From UBA1351 sp965140555 (GTDB lineage: Bacteria > Bacillota > Clostridia > Lachnospirales > Vallitaleaceae): 64,000 bases of DNA. The stretch spans positions 1,240,001 to 1,304,000 of the forward strand of contig OZ223259.1 of assembly GCA_965140555.1 (NCBI GenBank). Reading direction: 5' to 3'. The stretch's first letter is position 1; every line of letters starts with the position of its first letter. Shown here piece by piece: positions 46,193-54,255 of this stretch. The position numbers and the translations under genes were made by a program. The notes beneath the pieces were generated by a model. It was not told the DNA's origin. It made no database searches and worked only from the letters and a program-made list of their open reading frames with translations.

Positions 46193-47521
46193 ATGAGACA
46201 AAATGTATCTGAGTTATTCACACTAGATGAGCTATTCAATCAACCAGTAATTAACCGTTATTTAGATAACATCTTTACACATTCTGACTATCCTATTGGT
46301 TTAGTCAGCAAATCCGGAGTACTTCTTACAGCTTCTTCGTCATACTTAGAATTATCCACAACTAATATTCATGGCGATGTTAGCATCCCCATTTATTTTC
46401 AAGAAAAACAATTGGGTACAATTACATTATTTATTAATCAGCATATATCTCCGATAGATAATTGTATATCCCCAACACTTTTATATGCAGAGTCCTTAGT
46501 CAATCATATCCAGGATATGTTAGTTTTCTCTATGGGTGAAAAAATTAACAACGGACATCCTTCAATATATCATTCTTTATTGAACCATATGAATCATGCA
46601 GCCATGGTAATAAGGAAAAACTATTCTCCACATAATAAAGCAACCGTTTATCGAATTATAGAAGCAAATACTAAAATGCAGCAAATGGCTGCTCTGTTTG
46701 GCGATAATTTATGCGAAACATTTCCTGTAGACAATTCAAAAATTGTACGTTACTTGCTAAAAACATCAAAGTCTGTATCTACAGGAGAACGTAAAAAAAC
46801 AACCTTTTGTTCTGAAACACAACAGTATTATACGATTGAATGGGAGTCCCTAAACAATCATGATATTTCCATCAATATATATGATTTGTCTACTGAAAAA
46901 AAGGAGCTTCAACATTCTAACAAACAGCGCGTTCTGGATATTGTATCTGCCATGAGTAAACTTATCGAAAAACGCGATTTATATACCTATGAACATCAAC
47001 GAAATGTAGCCATTTTAGCTGTCAAAATCGCAAGATACTTAAAAATGGACAACCAGCATATTGGAAATGTATTTATTGCTGCTTTGTTGCACGACATCGG
47101 GAAGAGTGGTATTCCTTCCGAAATTCTTACCAAACCCGATGTATTATCACCAATAGAATATGAGCTTATGAAAACCCATGTGGATAAAGCTTTTGAGATT
47201 CTGAGCGACTTTGACTTTCATCGACCTATTGCTGAAATAGTACACCAACACCATGAACGAATCAATGGTACTGGATATCCATTGGGTATAACCGGTGACA
47301 AGATGTTCATGGAATCCAAAGTATTGGCTGTTGCTGATGTCTATGAAGCCATAACCGCTCATCGACCTTATCGACCTTCTTTGGGTGCCGAATTTGCGAA
47401 AGATCACCTTCTAAAAGGTAAAGGAACTCTATATGACGAAGCTGTTGTTGACGCCTGTCTAATCTGTGAACAACTACCGGACATAAGTATCGATGACATC
47501 TATCGGGATTTATTTGATTGA
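46193..47521 (+). CDS. HD-GYP domain protein (putative c-di-GMP phosphodiesterase)
   Basis: A 442-residue protein. The N-terminal ~240 residues hold sensor-like segments (a PocR/GAF-like part and a PAS-like part). The HD-GYP domain (~255-440) has YTYEHQRNVAILAVKIARYL, LLHDIGKSGIPSEILTKP (about residue 300), EIVHQHHERINGTGYPLG and DVYEAITAHRPYRP. The GYP motif is intact, which indicates c-di-GMP hydrolysis. Soluble. Expression may be set by the neighbouring XRE protein. Confidence 0.9.
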   Translation: MRQNVSELFTLDELFNQPVINRYLDNIFTHSDYPIGLVSKSGVLLTASSSYLELSTTNIHGDVSIPIYFQEKQLGTITLFINQHISPIDNCISPTLLYAESLVNHIQDMLVFSMGEKINNGHPSIYHSLLNHMNHAAMVIRKNYSPHNKATVYRIIEANTKMQQMAALFGDNLCETFPVDNSKIVRYLLKTSKSVSTGERKKTTFCSETQQYYTIEWESLNNHDISINIYDLSTEKKELQHSNKQRVLDIVSAMSKLIEKRDLYTYEHQRNVAILAVKIARYLKMDNQHIGNVFIAALLHDIGKSGIPSEILTKPDVLSPIEYELMKTHVDKAFEILSDFDFHRPIAEIVHQHHERINGTGYPLGITGDKMFMESKVLAVADVYEAITAHRPYRPSLGAEFAKDHLLKGKGTLYDEAVVDACLICEQLPDISIDDIYRDLFD

Positions 47522-47580
47522 AACGTCCAAACCAATACCTAGGTGTTTTTTCTCTATGAACCTCGCGAAAGCTCTTTCAC

Positions 47581-47609
47581 TTGATTTTTCATCCAAGATA
47601 GCGTATAGT
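47581..47609 (+). promoter_or_regulatory. Promoter of queT
   Basis: TTGATT, 17-base spacer, TATAGT (47604-47609), giving a leader of about 80 bases. Confidence 0.65.
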
Positions 47610-47645
47610 GTATACGCTGAATTATCAGCGGCTACTATAAATCAT

Positions 47646-47688
47646 CGTCAGTTCGTAACCTTCCTGACGTAAAACAAAACTAAAGGAG
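47646..47688 (+). promoter_or_regulatory. preQ1-I riboswitch controlling queT
   Basis: Stem CGTCAG (47646-47651) with CTGACG, the loop TTCGTAACCTTC, and an A-rich tail TAAAACAAAACTAA running into AAAGGAG match the preQ1 class I layout (the tail folds back into the stem when ligand binds). Because the ribosome binding site is at the end, it should control translation of the queuosine-precursor transporter. This is pattern recognition, not a covariance search. Confidence 0.8.
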
Positions 47689-47695
47689 ATTATTC

Positions 47696-48205
47696 ATGAG
47701 AAATTACAAAGTACTGTTCCTTGTACAGGCAGCGCTTATTGCTGCCTTGTACGTTGTTCTGACCCTCTTTGCCAATGCACTCGGGCTAGCTAGTTCTGTC
47801 ATACAAGTACGGTTTTCAGAGGCACTAACCATACTTCCTTTTTTTACTCCCGCTGCAATTCCAGGCTTATGGATAGGTTGTGTTCTTGCTAACATCTTAG
47901 TTGGTGCCTTACCTCTAGATGTTGTCTTCGGCTCTCTCGCTACTCTTATCGGAGCCATTGGAAGTTATTACATCGGTCGTAGATTTAGAGGTCGCTTCAA
48001 GTGGTTTATTACCCTCCCTCCCATTATTGCTAATACAATTATCGTTCCCTTCATTTTAGCCTACATCTATCAATTTGAAGGCTCCATTCTCTTTTTCATG
48101 GTAACTGTATGTATTGGAGAAATAATCTCTGTGGGTATTTTAGGTATGATTTTATTAACGATTCTAAATCAATACGGGCATTCAATTTTCTCTCCACGTT
48201 CATAA
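47696..48205 (+). CDS. queT: Queuosine-precursor transporter family protein QueT
   Basis: A 169-residue membrane protein with five or six hydrophobic segments and the family wording QVRFSEALTILPFFTPAAIPGLWIGCVLANIL and DVVFGSLATLIGAIGSYYIGR. It is the substrate-binding S component of an ECF-type importer for preQ0/preQ1 or queuine. The preQ1-I riboswitch directly upstream supports this. No other queuosine genes lie nearby. Confidence 0.9.
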   Translation: MRNYKVLFLVQAALIAALYVVLTLFANALGLASSVIQVRFSEALTILPFFTPAAIPGLWIGCVLANILVGALPLDVVFGSLATLIGAIGSYYIGRRFRGRFKWFITLPPIIANTIIVPFILAYIYQFEGSILFFMVTVCIGEIISVGILGMILLTILNQYGHSIFSPRS

Positions 48206-48245
48206 CGTATAAGCTAGACTAACTAACTCTATAATATTATACAAC

Positions 48246-48276
48246 AAAAAAGGGCTTACATAAGCCCTTTTCTTTA
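48246..48276. terminator. Bidirectional terminator between queT and telA
   Basis: AAAAGGGCTTA (48248-48258) and its complement (48261-48271), with T runs on both strands. Confidence 0.88.
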
Positions 48277-48284
48277 TTCCTAGA

Positions 48285-49406
48285 CTATTGTCTAATGGAT
48301 AAAAGTTTATTCTTTAATTCATTCTCTATACGATTCAACTCAACTTCCGCATCTTGTCGTCGTTGGCGTCCCTCTGTTTGAATCTTCATCACTTCATCCA
48401 GTGTTGATATCAAAGATTCATTGGTATGCTTTAATGTCTCGATGTCCACAATACCACGTTCAGATTCTTTAGCTACATCGATGGTTGCCATCTTCAATGT
48501 TTCTGCATTCTTACGAAGCAATTGATTGGTCATATCCGAGACCTCTCTCTGTGCTTGTGCGGCTTGACTTGCATGGGTAACACCCAACGCTAAGACCATC
48601 TGACTTTTCCATAACGGTATTGTATTAACAATAGTGGATTGAATCTTCTCCGCCATCACTGTATCATTCTCCTGAATAAGTCGAATCTGAGGCGCCATTT
48701 GCAAGGATATTGTTTTTGTTAACTCTAAGTCATAGATTTTTTTCTCAAAACGATTAATCATATTATTCATATCATTAACTGCTTGGGCATGTTCTGCCAT
48801 ACCTGTCTCATTAGATTGCTTCACAAGTGCCGGTAATTCTTCATTCTTTGCAATCTCTAGTTTTTTCTTTCCGGCTAAAATATACATACTTAGCTCTTTG
48901 AAATATGTTTTATTCAAATCATACATCTTATCTAACATTGCTACATCTTTTAACAACTTCACTTGATGATTCTCCAAAGCTGTCGTTATATGACTCACAT
49001 TAGATTCAGCCTTAGCATATTTTGTTTTCATATCACTAATTTTTTGTGCCGGCTTTTTGAATATTTTCATAAAGCCTTTTTCTTCTTCTTCCTTATCAAA
49101 GTTTTTCAATTCTTTGACAACACCCGAGAGCATATCACCAATTTCACCCAAGTCCTTGGTTCTCACTCGCTCAAGTGCCGTTTCAGAAAAGTCAGCAATC
49201 TTCTTCTGCGCACCCGCTCCAAATTGAAGAACGATGCTTGAATCTGTCAGATTAATTTGATTGGCAAACTCGTCCACCATCTTCATCTCTTCATCTGAAA
49301 GAACGCTGTCTTTTTGAATTTTCTCTTCTTCCGCTTTCATAATCGCTTCCGGTTTTTCATCATCCTTAAAAGGTTCAAAGGTTAGTGTAGGTATATCTTG
49401 ACTCAT
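48285..49406 (-). CDS. TelA-like toxic anion resistance protein
   Basis: A 373-residue, mostly alpha-helical soluble protein. SIVLQFGAGAQKKIADFSETALERVRTKDLGEIGDMLSGVVKEL is the TelA/KlaA family start; LTKTISLQMAPQIRLIQENDTVMAEKIQSTIVNTIPLWKSQMVLAL is the conserved centre. Linked with tellurite and other stress resistance, mechanism unknown. It starts one base after the xpaC stop, so the two form a pair. Confidence 0.9.
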   Translation of the reverse strand: MSQDIPTLTFEPFKDDEKPEAIMKAEEEKIQKDSVLSDEEMKMVDEFANQINLTDSSIVLQFGAGAQKKIADFSETALERVRTKDLGEIGDMLSGVVKELKNFDKEEEEKGFMKIFKKPAQKISDMKTKYAKAESNVSHITTALENHQVKLLKDVAMLDKMYDLNKTYFKELSMYILAGKKKLEIAKNEELPALVKQSNETGMAEHAQAVNDMNNMINRFEKKIYDLELTKTISLQMAPQIRLIQENDTVMAEKIQSTIVNTIPLWKSQMVLALGVTHASQAAQAQREVSDMTNQLLRKNAETLKMATIDVAKESERGIVDIETLKHTNESLISTLDEVMKIQTEGRQRRQDAEVELNRIENELKNKLLSIRQ

Positions 49407-49407
49407 A

Positions 49408-50673
49408 TCATTCTCCCATCGTCTTTGATTTGTTAATTCCTTTATTAGTGAGGCCTTCTTGGGCCAACATTGTTTCTAAAACGGATATATCCGTTGAAAT
49501 ATCCCAAGCAATATCTTTAAACAGTTGATCCAACAATTTTTCAAAAGCAAGATTAATGGTGTCGATGGTCCCTTTAATCTCATCTTTTGTTGACACAATA
49601 TTATCACCTTGAATCGGTTGTTGCTCGAAATCATAAAACGCAGTTAACAGCTTGATTGTCGTCGGTAAATAGTAATCCATTAACCGTCGTACTTCGTCTT
49701 TTTGGTCCGGATGTTTCGTGATATATTCCATTATCTTTGTAAGAACTGCTTCCATATGTATAATCTTAGCAACCGTTTCTTCATCTTTCAACTTCACACG
49801 AAGGTCATTAATGCGTCGAACATAATCTTGTCCCATAGATACAACGGCTGCCGATTCATTTTGCACCTCTTCCATTTGAGGCTCTTTTTCTTCTTGCATC
49901 TTACTTTCAGATTCTTCTGAAAGATAGCGATATTGTTCATATCCTGCACGTGATAAATACATCATCCCTCTATCCGTGTCTAAGCTTGCTTGTGGAAACA
50001 TACCGATTCGAATCATTTTCCTCAAATCTTTAACTAAAAACTTATAGGATGTATCGCTCAACTCTGTCATTTCATAGAGTTTAACAAAATGCCTATTCCC
50101 AATAATATGCAAATATTTTAAAAATCGTTTATAACGATTTCTTAATCCACTTCCTCTAGATTCCAAAACCATACTTCCTAAAAAGAATGGCATCATAATT
50201 CCAATAGGCAATGTAAAGTTAAACAAACTCCCTGTTGCCAAACCGATAATCGCTAGCACAACAATAGCCGTCCCTAATGAAATACTTCCAATCATACCAA
50301 AAATCTGATAGATTATACCTGACACTTTACCTATCGGATTATGGGCAAACGATATACTGTTCTTCGGTTGTTGCTTATTATATCTCCGTCCGGTATTCAT
50401 ATAATAAGGTCGTTGTGTCGGTACGTCCTGTTTTTTCCCCATATTGTTGTATGTCTTATATTGCTTCGGGGAATTATTCTCCCATCTATTATTTGAACCC
50501 GGTCCTTGTATGGACCCGATAGCTTTCTTGACTTCATCAATCGCCAAATCGACAGTATCATTAACAACACTGCCTATCTCATGATCCATTCCCCTGAAAT
50601 TACCCGTTCGCATGGATTCTTTCATGCTCTGTTTAAATTCTCGTTTGCTATTATTCCATTGTTTGTGATCCAT
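49408..50673 (-). CDS. XpaC-like membrane protein (5-bromo-4-chloroindolyl phosphate hydrolysis family)
   Basis: A 421-residue protein. A hydrophilic N-terminal region with KPQN-rich sequence precedes two hydrophobic segments (GIIYQIFGMIGSISLGTAIVVLAIIGLATGSLF and LPIGIMMPFFLGSMVLE). The C-terminal helical part (RINDLRVKLKDEETVAKIIHMEAVLTKIMEYITKHPDQKDEVRRLMDYYLPTTIKLL) is the XpaC family signature. Often paired with TelA, as here. I start it at 50673 (MDHKQW), where GGAGG lies ten bases upstream; an ATG at 50697 is also in frame. Confidence 0.85.
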   Translation of the reverse strand: MDHKQWNNSKREFKQSMKESMRTGNFRGMDHEIGSVVNDTVDLAIDEVKKAIGSIQGPGSNNRWENNSPKQYKTYNNMGKKQDVPTQRPYYMNTGRRYNKQQPKNSISFAHNPIGKVSGIIYQIFGMIGSISLGTAIVVLAIIGLATGSLFNFTLPIGIMMPFFLGSMVLESRGSGLRNRYKRFLKYLHIIGNRHFVKLYEMTELSDTSYKFLVKDLRKMIRIGMFPQASLDTDRGMMYLSRAGYEQYRYLSEESESKMQEEKEPQMEEVQNESAAVVSMGQDYVRRINDLRVKLKDEETVAKIIHMEAVLTKIMEYITKHPDQKDEVRRLMDYYLPTTIKLLTAFYDFEQQPIQGDNIVSTKDEIKGTIDTINLAFEKLLDQLFKDIAWDISTDISVLETMLAQEGLTNKGINKSKTMGE

Positions 50674-50725
50674 AACTGCACATCCTCCATCCACCATTTA
50701 TATACCGGACACAATCATACTATCT

Positions 50726-50754
50726 ATTATAGACCATATTAGTCATAACCACAA
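50726..50754 (-). promoter_or_regulatory. Promoter of xpaC-telA
   Basis: TTGTGG, 17-base spacer, TATAAT (50731-50726) on the minus strand, about 53 bases before the start. Confidence 0.6.
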
Positions 50755-50787
50755 TTTGAAAAAGATTAAGATTTGATAAAATAATAG

Positions 50788-50824
50788 AGGGATTGACAAT
50801 ATAGTATCACCAATACCCTCTATC
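50788..50824 (-). terminator. Probable terminator of the MarR gene
   Basis: TAGAGGG and CCCTCTA with ATTG/CAAT pairs form a long stem; the T run on the minus strand is weak (TTATTTTA). Confidence 0.5.
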
Positions 50825-50838
50825 TCTATGATTTTTCT

Positions 50839-51423
50839 TTATTTTCTTCGATTGTTCGGTCCGAAACCAAAGGATCCAAAAATATCACGGATATCATTCA
50901 ACGATTCTTCTATGCCTAAGTCACGCATCTGACGATCCACAAACTCATGAATGCGTTCTTGTCTCTTGTCATACTCATCATTAGGATACGCTTCAATATA
51001 ACGTGTGATAATTCGACCTAAATAAGCACTAAATTGTTCTAATTCTTCTTCGCTAAGACAGTCTAACATCTCCATCGATTCATCTGACTGTTCCGCAGAA
51101 TTCTCAGCCGCTTTAGCACCTTTCTCTGTGAGGCATATCATCATCACCCGTTTATCTTCTTCTGATGGCTCTCTTGTAATAAATCCACGTTTTTCTAACT
51201 TGACTAGTAACTCTGACAAAGCTTGTTTACTCATATCCAGTAGATAGTTTAATTCTTTTTGACTAATCTCCGGCTTCATTTTAAGGATGGCCAAGACACG
51301 ACCTTGACCTCTATATGTTGTTCTCTGTTCTCCTCCCATAAATCCTTGTTGAAACTGGGATTTTTGGGTAAGCATATGTAGTTGTCTTAATTGTTCTGTT
51401 ATAACACGACGTATATCTTGCAT
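50839..51423 (-). CDS. MarR family transcriptional regulator
   Basis: A 194-residue protein. The winged helix is RVLAILKMKPEISQKELNYLLDMSKQALSELLVKLEKRGFITREPSEEDKRVMMICLTEKGAKAAE. A C-terminal extension of about 60 residues (EYDKRQERIHEFVDRQMRDLGIEESLNDIRDIFGSFGFG) goes beyond the usual length. Two palindromes AGTCAAG-N2-CTTGACT-like lie on its promoter, so self-repression is likely. Not obviously the zinc regulator: its sites differ from those at the zinc genes. Confidence 0.88.
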   Translation of the reverse strand: MQDIRRVITEQLRQLHMLTQKSQFQQGFMGGEQRTTYRGQGRVLAILKMKPEISQKELNYLLDMSKQALSELLVKLEKRGFITREPSEEDKRVMMICLTEKGAKAAENSAEQSDESMEMLDCLSEEELEQFSAYLGRIITRYIEAYPNDEYDKRQERIHEFVDRQMRDLGIEESLNDIRDIFGSFGFGPNNRRK

Positions 51424-51477
51424 TCTGTTACCGCCTTTCTTTAATTTACTGAAGTATAAAATAAATCACTCTCAAAT

Positions 51478-51539
51478 AGTCAAGCCCTTGACTTATTCTC
51501 AGCATACATCTCACATTCTATTTTGTCAAGGCCCTGACT
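51478..51539. promoter_or_regulatory. MarR promoter with two operators
   Basis: On the minus strand TTGACA (51529-51524), 17-base spacer, TATGCT (51506-51501). AGTCAAGCCCTTGACT (51478-51493) is a perfect palindrome just past the start point, and TGTCAAGGCCCTGACT (51524-51539, 6 of 8 pairs) overlaps the -35 box. Confidence 0.7.
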
Positions 51540-51601
51540 ATTCTTTTTATATAGTTTTAATGATTCTTTTATCCTTTATTAAAAAACGGTCTCTTTATGT
51601 T

Positions 51602-52429
51602 CTATTCTGCCTGAATAAGCTCTCTATCTGCCGTCATCAGACGTATCACTTGTTTAATCGTTATGACAATAACAAGTACACCAACGGACACAAGCGCTGT
51701 AAATCCTCCAGGTGCTACATTGACATAATAAGATAATATCAATCCTGACATAATATCAATAACACTAAACCCTATAGAAAGAATCAATGTCGCTCTAAAA
51801 CCTTTCTCAAATTGGAGTGCTGTTGCTACGGGAAGTGCAATCATCGAGCTTAGTACAAGCACCCCAACAATACGAATGGATACAGAAATGGCACATGCAA
51901 CAAGAATAGAAAAGGCATAGTTGATAATTTTCACTTTAACCCCTGCCAACTTTGCCGCATCTTCGTCATACACGATAAAGAGCATTTGATTATATAATCC
52001 AATTAAAAGGATAACCGATATAAAACTCAAGATAACAACCATGAGCATATCTGCATTGGTAACGGTTAGAATACTACCAAACATAAAGGTATCGGCATTC
52101 ACCTTTAACTTACCGGAGCTCATAATGGTAATAGCCGTACCCACACTTAGGGATAAGACAATCGTCAAAATCAGGTCGGTATAACGCTTAAAATATGTAC
52201 GCAAAAATTCTATAAGTCCCCCACAAATGGATGTGAAAATAAAAGCACCTAAGATAGGATTTTGGTTAAAAAGCAGACCAATGGAAATACCGGCTAAAGA
52301 AGCATGAGATAATGTGTCTCCAATCATTGAATAGCGACGCAGCACCAAGAATACACCGATACTCGGGCATAATATGGATATAAAAAGAGATACAAACAAT
52401 GCGTGTTGCATAAAACTATATTCTAACAT
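51602..52429 (-). CDS. znuB: Zinc-type ABC transporter permease, second system (ZnuB)
   Basis: A 275-residue ABC-3 permease with about eight membrane segments. FLVLRRYSMIGDTLSHASLAGISIGLLFNQNPILGAFIF is the family signature. It lies six bases after its ATPase. Distinct in sequence from the permease at 32813. Confidence 0.9.
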   Translation of the reverse strand: MLEYSFMQHALFVSLFISILCPSIGVFLVLRRYSMIGDTLSHASLAGISIGLLFNQNPILGAFIFTSICGGLIEFLRTYFKRYTDLILTIVLSLSVGTAITIMSSGKLKVNADTFMFGSILTVTNADMLMVVILSFISVILLIGLYNQMLFIVYDEDAAKLAGVKVKIINYAFSILVACAISVSIRIVGVLVLSSMIALPVATALQFEKGFRATLILSIGFSVIDIMSGLILSYYVNVAPGGFTALVSVGVLVIVITIKQVIRLMTADRELIQAE

Positions 52430-52434
52430 GATAC

Positions 52435-53097
52435 TTAACCTCGCTTTTCTTGCAGAAACTCATTGACATATTGATCTGGGGTACATAGATGACCATGGCC
52501 TTCTACCATATGATAGAGCATAGACGAATTATCCAGTGCCGCATCTAGGTTATGTTCTACAGCAATGACAGTCATTTGACTTTCTATATTCATCTTCTTC
52601 AATAAACCGTAAATTTCGATTTGGCTATTTCGGTCAATACCTGTAGACGGTTCATCCAATATTAATAAGTCCGGACTACCTAACAAGGCTCTTGCTATTA
52701 ATATTTTTTGATGCTGCCCTCCGGATAAATTTCCTATTAAAGATTTTTTGAAGTTTGTCATCCCAACTTTACTAAGAACATCATTAATAGCTGATTTATT
52801 CTTTACCTTTAATAACTTACGATAGGCCGTCAGCATCTCATAAACCGTAATTGGAAAGGAATCATTCGCAAAATCCGTCTTCTGTGGAACATAGCCTAAT
52901 CTCACTGCATCCATAGACACTATCCCTTTTGTCGGTTTTAAAAAACCCAATAGTAAACGAACTAACGTACTTTTCCCACATCCATTATCCCCTAATATAG
53001 ATATATAATCCCCTTTATTGATTTCCAGATTTATGTTCTTCAATACATAAGGGGGTGTATTTGTATAAGAAAAATATAAATTTTCTGTATTTATCAT
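52435..53097 (-). CDS. znuC: Zinc-type ABC transporter ATPase, second system (ZnuC)
   Basis: A 220-residue ATPase with GDNGCGKSTLVRLLLG, NLSGGQHQKILIARALL and LLILDEPSTGIDR. I start it at 53097 (MINTENLYF), with AGAGAGGA upstream; longer in-frame starts run into the operator. Operator copy GCAAG-TGA-CTTGC lies 18 bases before this ATG. Confidence 0.9.
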   Translation of the reverse strand: MINTENLYFSYTNTPPYVLKNINLEINKGDYISILGDNGCGKSTLVRLLLGFLKPTKGIVSMDAVRLGYVPQKTDFANDSFPITVYEMLTAYRKLLKVKNKSAINDVLSKVGMTNFKKSLIGNLSGGQHQKILIARALLGSPDLLILDEPSTGIDRNSQIEIYGLLKKMNIESQMTVIAVEHNLDAALDNSSMLYHMVEGHGHLCTPDQYVNEFLQEKRG

Positions 53098-53114
53098 AAT
53101 TTTCCTCTCTTTTT

Positions 53115-53127
53115 GCAAGTGACTTGC
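53115..53127. promoter_or_regulatory. Putative zinc-regulator operator (copy 2)
   Basis: GCAAG-TGA-CTTGC inside TGCAAGTGACTTGCA (53114-53128), upstream of the znuC/znuB pair. Confidence 0.75.
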
Positions 53128-53175
53128 ATTTTCTCTTGACAAACGTTCTCTTTAAAACTACTATATATTATAAAT

Positions 53176-53188
53176 GCAAGTGACTTGC
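53176..53188. promoter_or_regulatory. Putative zinc-regulator operator (copy 3)
   Basis: A second identical TGCAAGTGACTTGCA (53175-53189), 61 bases from copy 2, upstream of the divergent znuA. Only the flanks differ between the two copies. Confidence 0.75.
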
Positions 53189-53221
53189 AAATGCAAATAT
53201 TTTTTTATGGAGGTACATATA

Positions 53222-54193
53222 ATGTTAAAAAAAGGATCTATACTCTTAACACTTGCCCTTGTTATCGGCTTATTTTCAGGCTGTGGGCAAGAGGCTGATA
53301 CCGTTGATGATACAACCCTACAGGTAACTGTTAGCTACAATGCAATGGCTGAGTTTGCCAAAGCAGTCGGCGGTGACTTGGTTACTATCAAAACAATCGT
53401 TCCATCCGGTGCTGAGCCCCATGACTTTGAGCCCAAAGCCCAAGATTTAACCGGAATGAATAATGCCGATGTCTTTGTCTATAATGGATTAGGAATGGAA
53501 GCATGGGCAGAGGAAGCTATCGCGGCTGCCCAAAACGATACATTAATTGTTGTTGAAGCGGCTGATGCTGCAACCCTTATAAAAAATCCAAATTATAATG
53601 AAGACGAGCATCATGATGAGGATGAGCATCACGACGAAGACGAGGACGAACATCATGACGAAGATGAGCACCATCATGATCATGGTGAATATGACCCTCA
53701 TGTCTGGTTAAGTTTAAAAAATGCTCAACTTGAAGCGGAAGCAATTAAGGAAGCTTTTATCACTGCTGACCCTGACAATGCGGATACCTATGAGTCTAAT
53801 TATACCACTTTCTATAATGAACTTGATACTCTATACAATGACTACAAGGATAAATTTGCTACTGTCAGCCAAACAACTTTTGTCACCGGTCATGCTGCAT
53901 TCGGTTATCTTTGTGCGGAATTTGGACTTGAGCAAAACAGTGTTGAAGATATGTTTGCTGAAGGAGAACCTAGCGCCCAACAATTAGGTGAATTAGTCGA
54001 TTTTTGTAAGGAAAATAACATTACAACAATCTTTGCTGAAGAATTAGCAAGTCCTGCTGTTTCTGAGACACTTGCCAATGAAGTCGGTGCTGACGTTAAA
54101 ACCATCTACACTATTGAAAGTGACGAAGATGGCAAGACCTATTTGGAACGTATGCAAGAAAACCTTGCTACAATCTACGAAAGTCTTCAATAA
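53222..54193 (+). CDS. znuA: Zinc-binding lipoprotein, second system (ZnuA)
   Basis: A 323-residue precursor. Signal peptide with lipobox LFSGC; cluster A-I domain with VPSGAEPHDFEPKAQDL (metal His), a His/Asp/Glu loop at about 120-150 (HHDEDEHHDEDEDEHH), YDPHVWLSLKNAQLEA and VTGHAAFGYLCAEFGL. The ATG at 53222 has GGAGG eight bases upstream. It is divergent from znuC-znuB, and operator copy 3 lies between them. The signature repeats are unlike those of the first ZnuA, so the two were not recently duplicated. Confidence 0.93.
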   Translation: MLKKGSILLTLALVIGLFSGCGQEADTVDDTTLQVTVSYNAMAEFAKAVGGDLVTIKTIVPSGAEPHDFEPKAQDLTGMNNADVFVYNGLGMEAWAEEAIAAAQNDTLIVVEAADAATLIKNPNYNEDEHHDEDEHHDEDEDEHHDEDEHHHDHGEYDPHVWLSLKNAQLEAEAIKEAFITADPDNADTYESNYTTFYNELDTLYNDYKDKFATVSQTTFVTGHAAFGYLCAEFGLEQNSVEDMFAEGEPSAQQLGELVDFCKENNITTIFAEELASPAVSETLANEVGADVKTIYTIESDEDGKTYLERMQENLATIYESLQ

Positions 54194-54207
54194 AAATTTA
54201 ACTACAC

Positions 54208-54240
54208 AAAAGGGGATGCCGTGGCATCCCCTTTTTCTTT
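54208..54240. terminator. Bidirectional terminator
   Basis: AAAAGGGGATGCC and its complement with a two-base centre, T-rich on the plus strand; it also lies after the BCCT gene on the minus strand. Confidence 0.88.
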
Positions 54241-54255
54241 CTATATAAATATCAA

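Noticed and set aside
47521..47580. Terminator after the HD-GYP gene
   Set aside because: Only a four-base ACCT/AGGT palindrome before a T run; too short to support.
50839..51423. MarR protein as the zinc regulator (AdcR-like) of the neighbouring zinc genes
   Set aside because: Its own promoter sites have a two-base centre and different outer bases than the motif at the zinc genes, and it is separated from them by its own promoter. Left open only as a weak possibility.
53600..53690. Second short tandem repeat
   Set aside because: Codes for the His/Asp/Glu loop of the second ZnuA.
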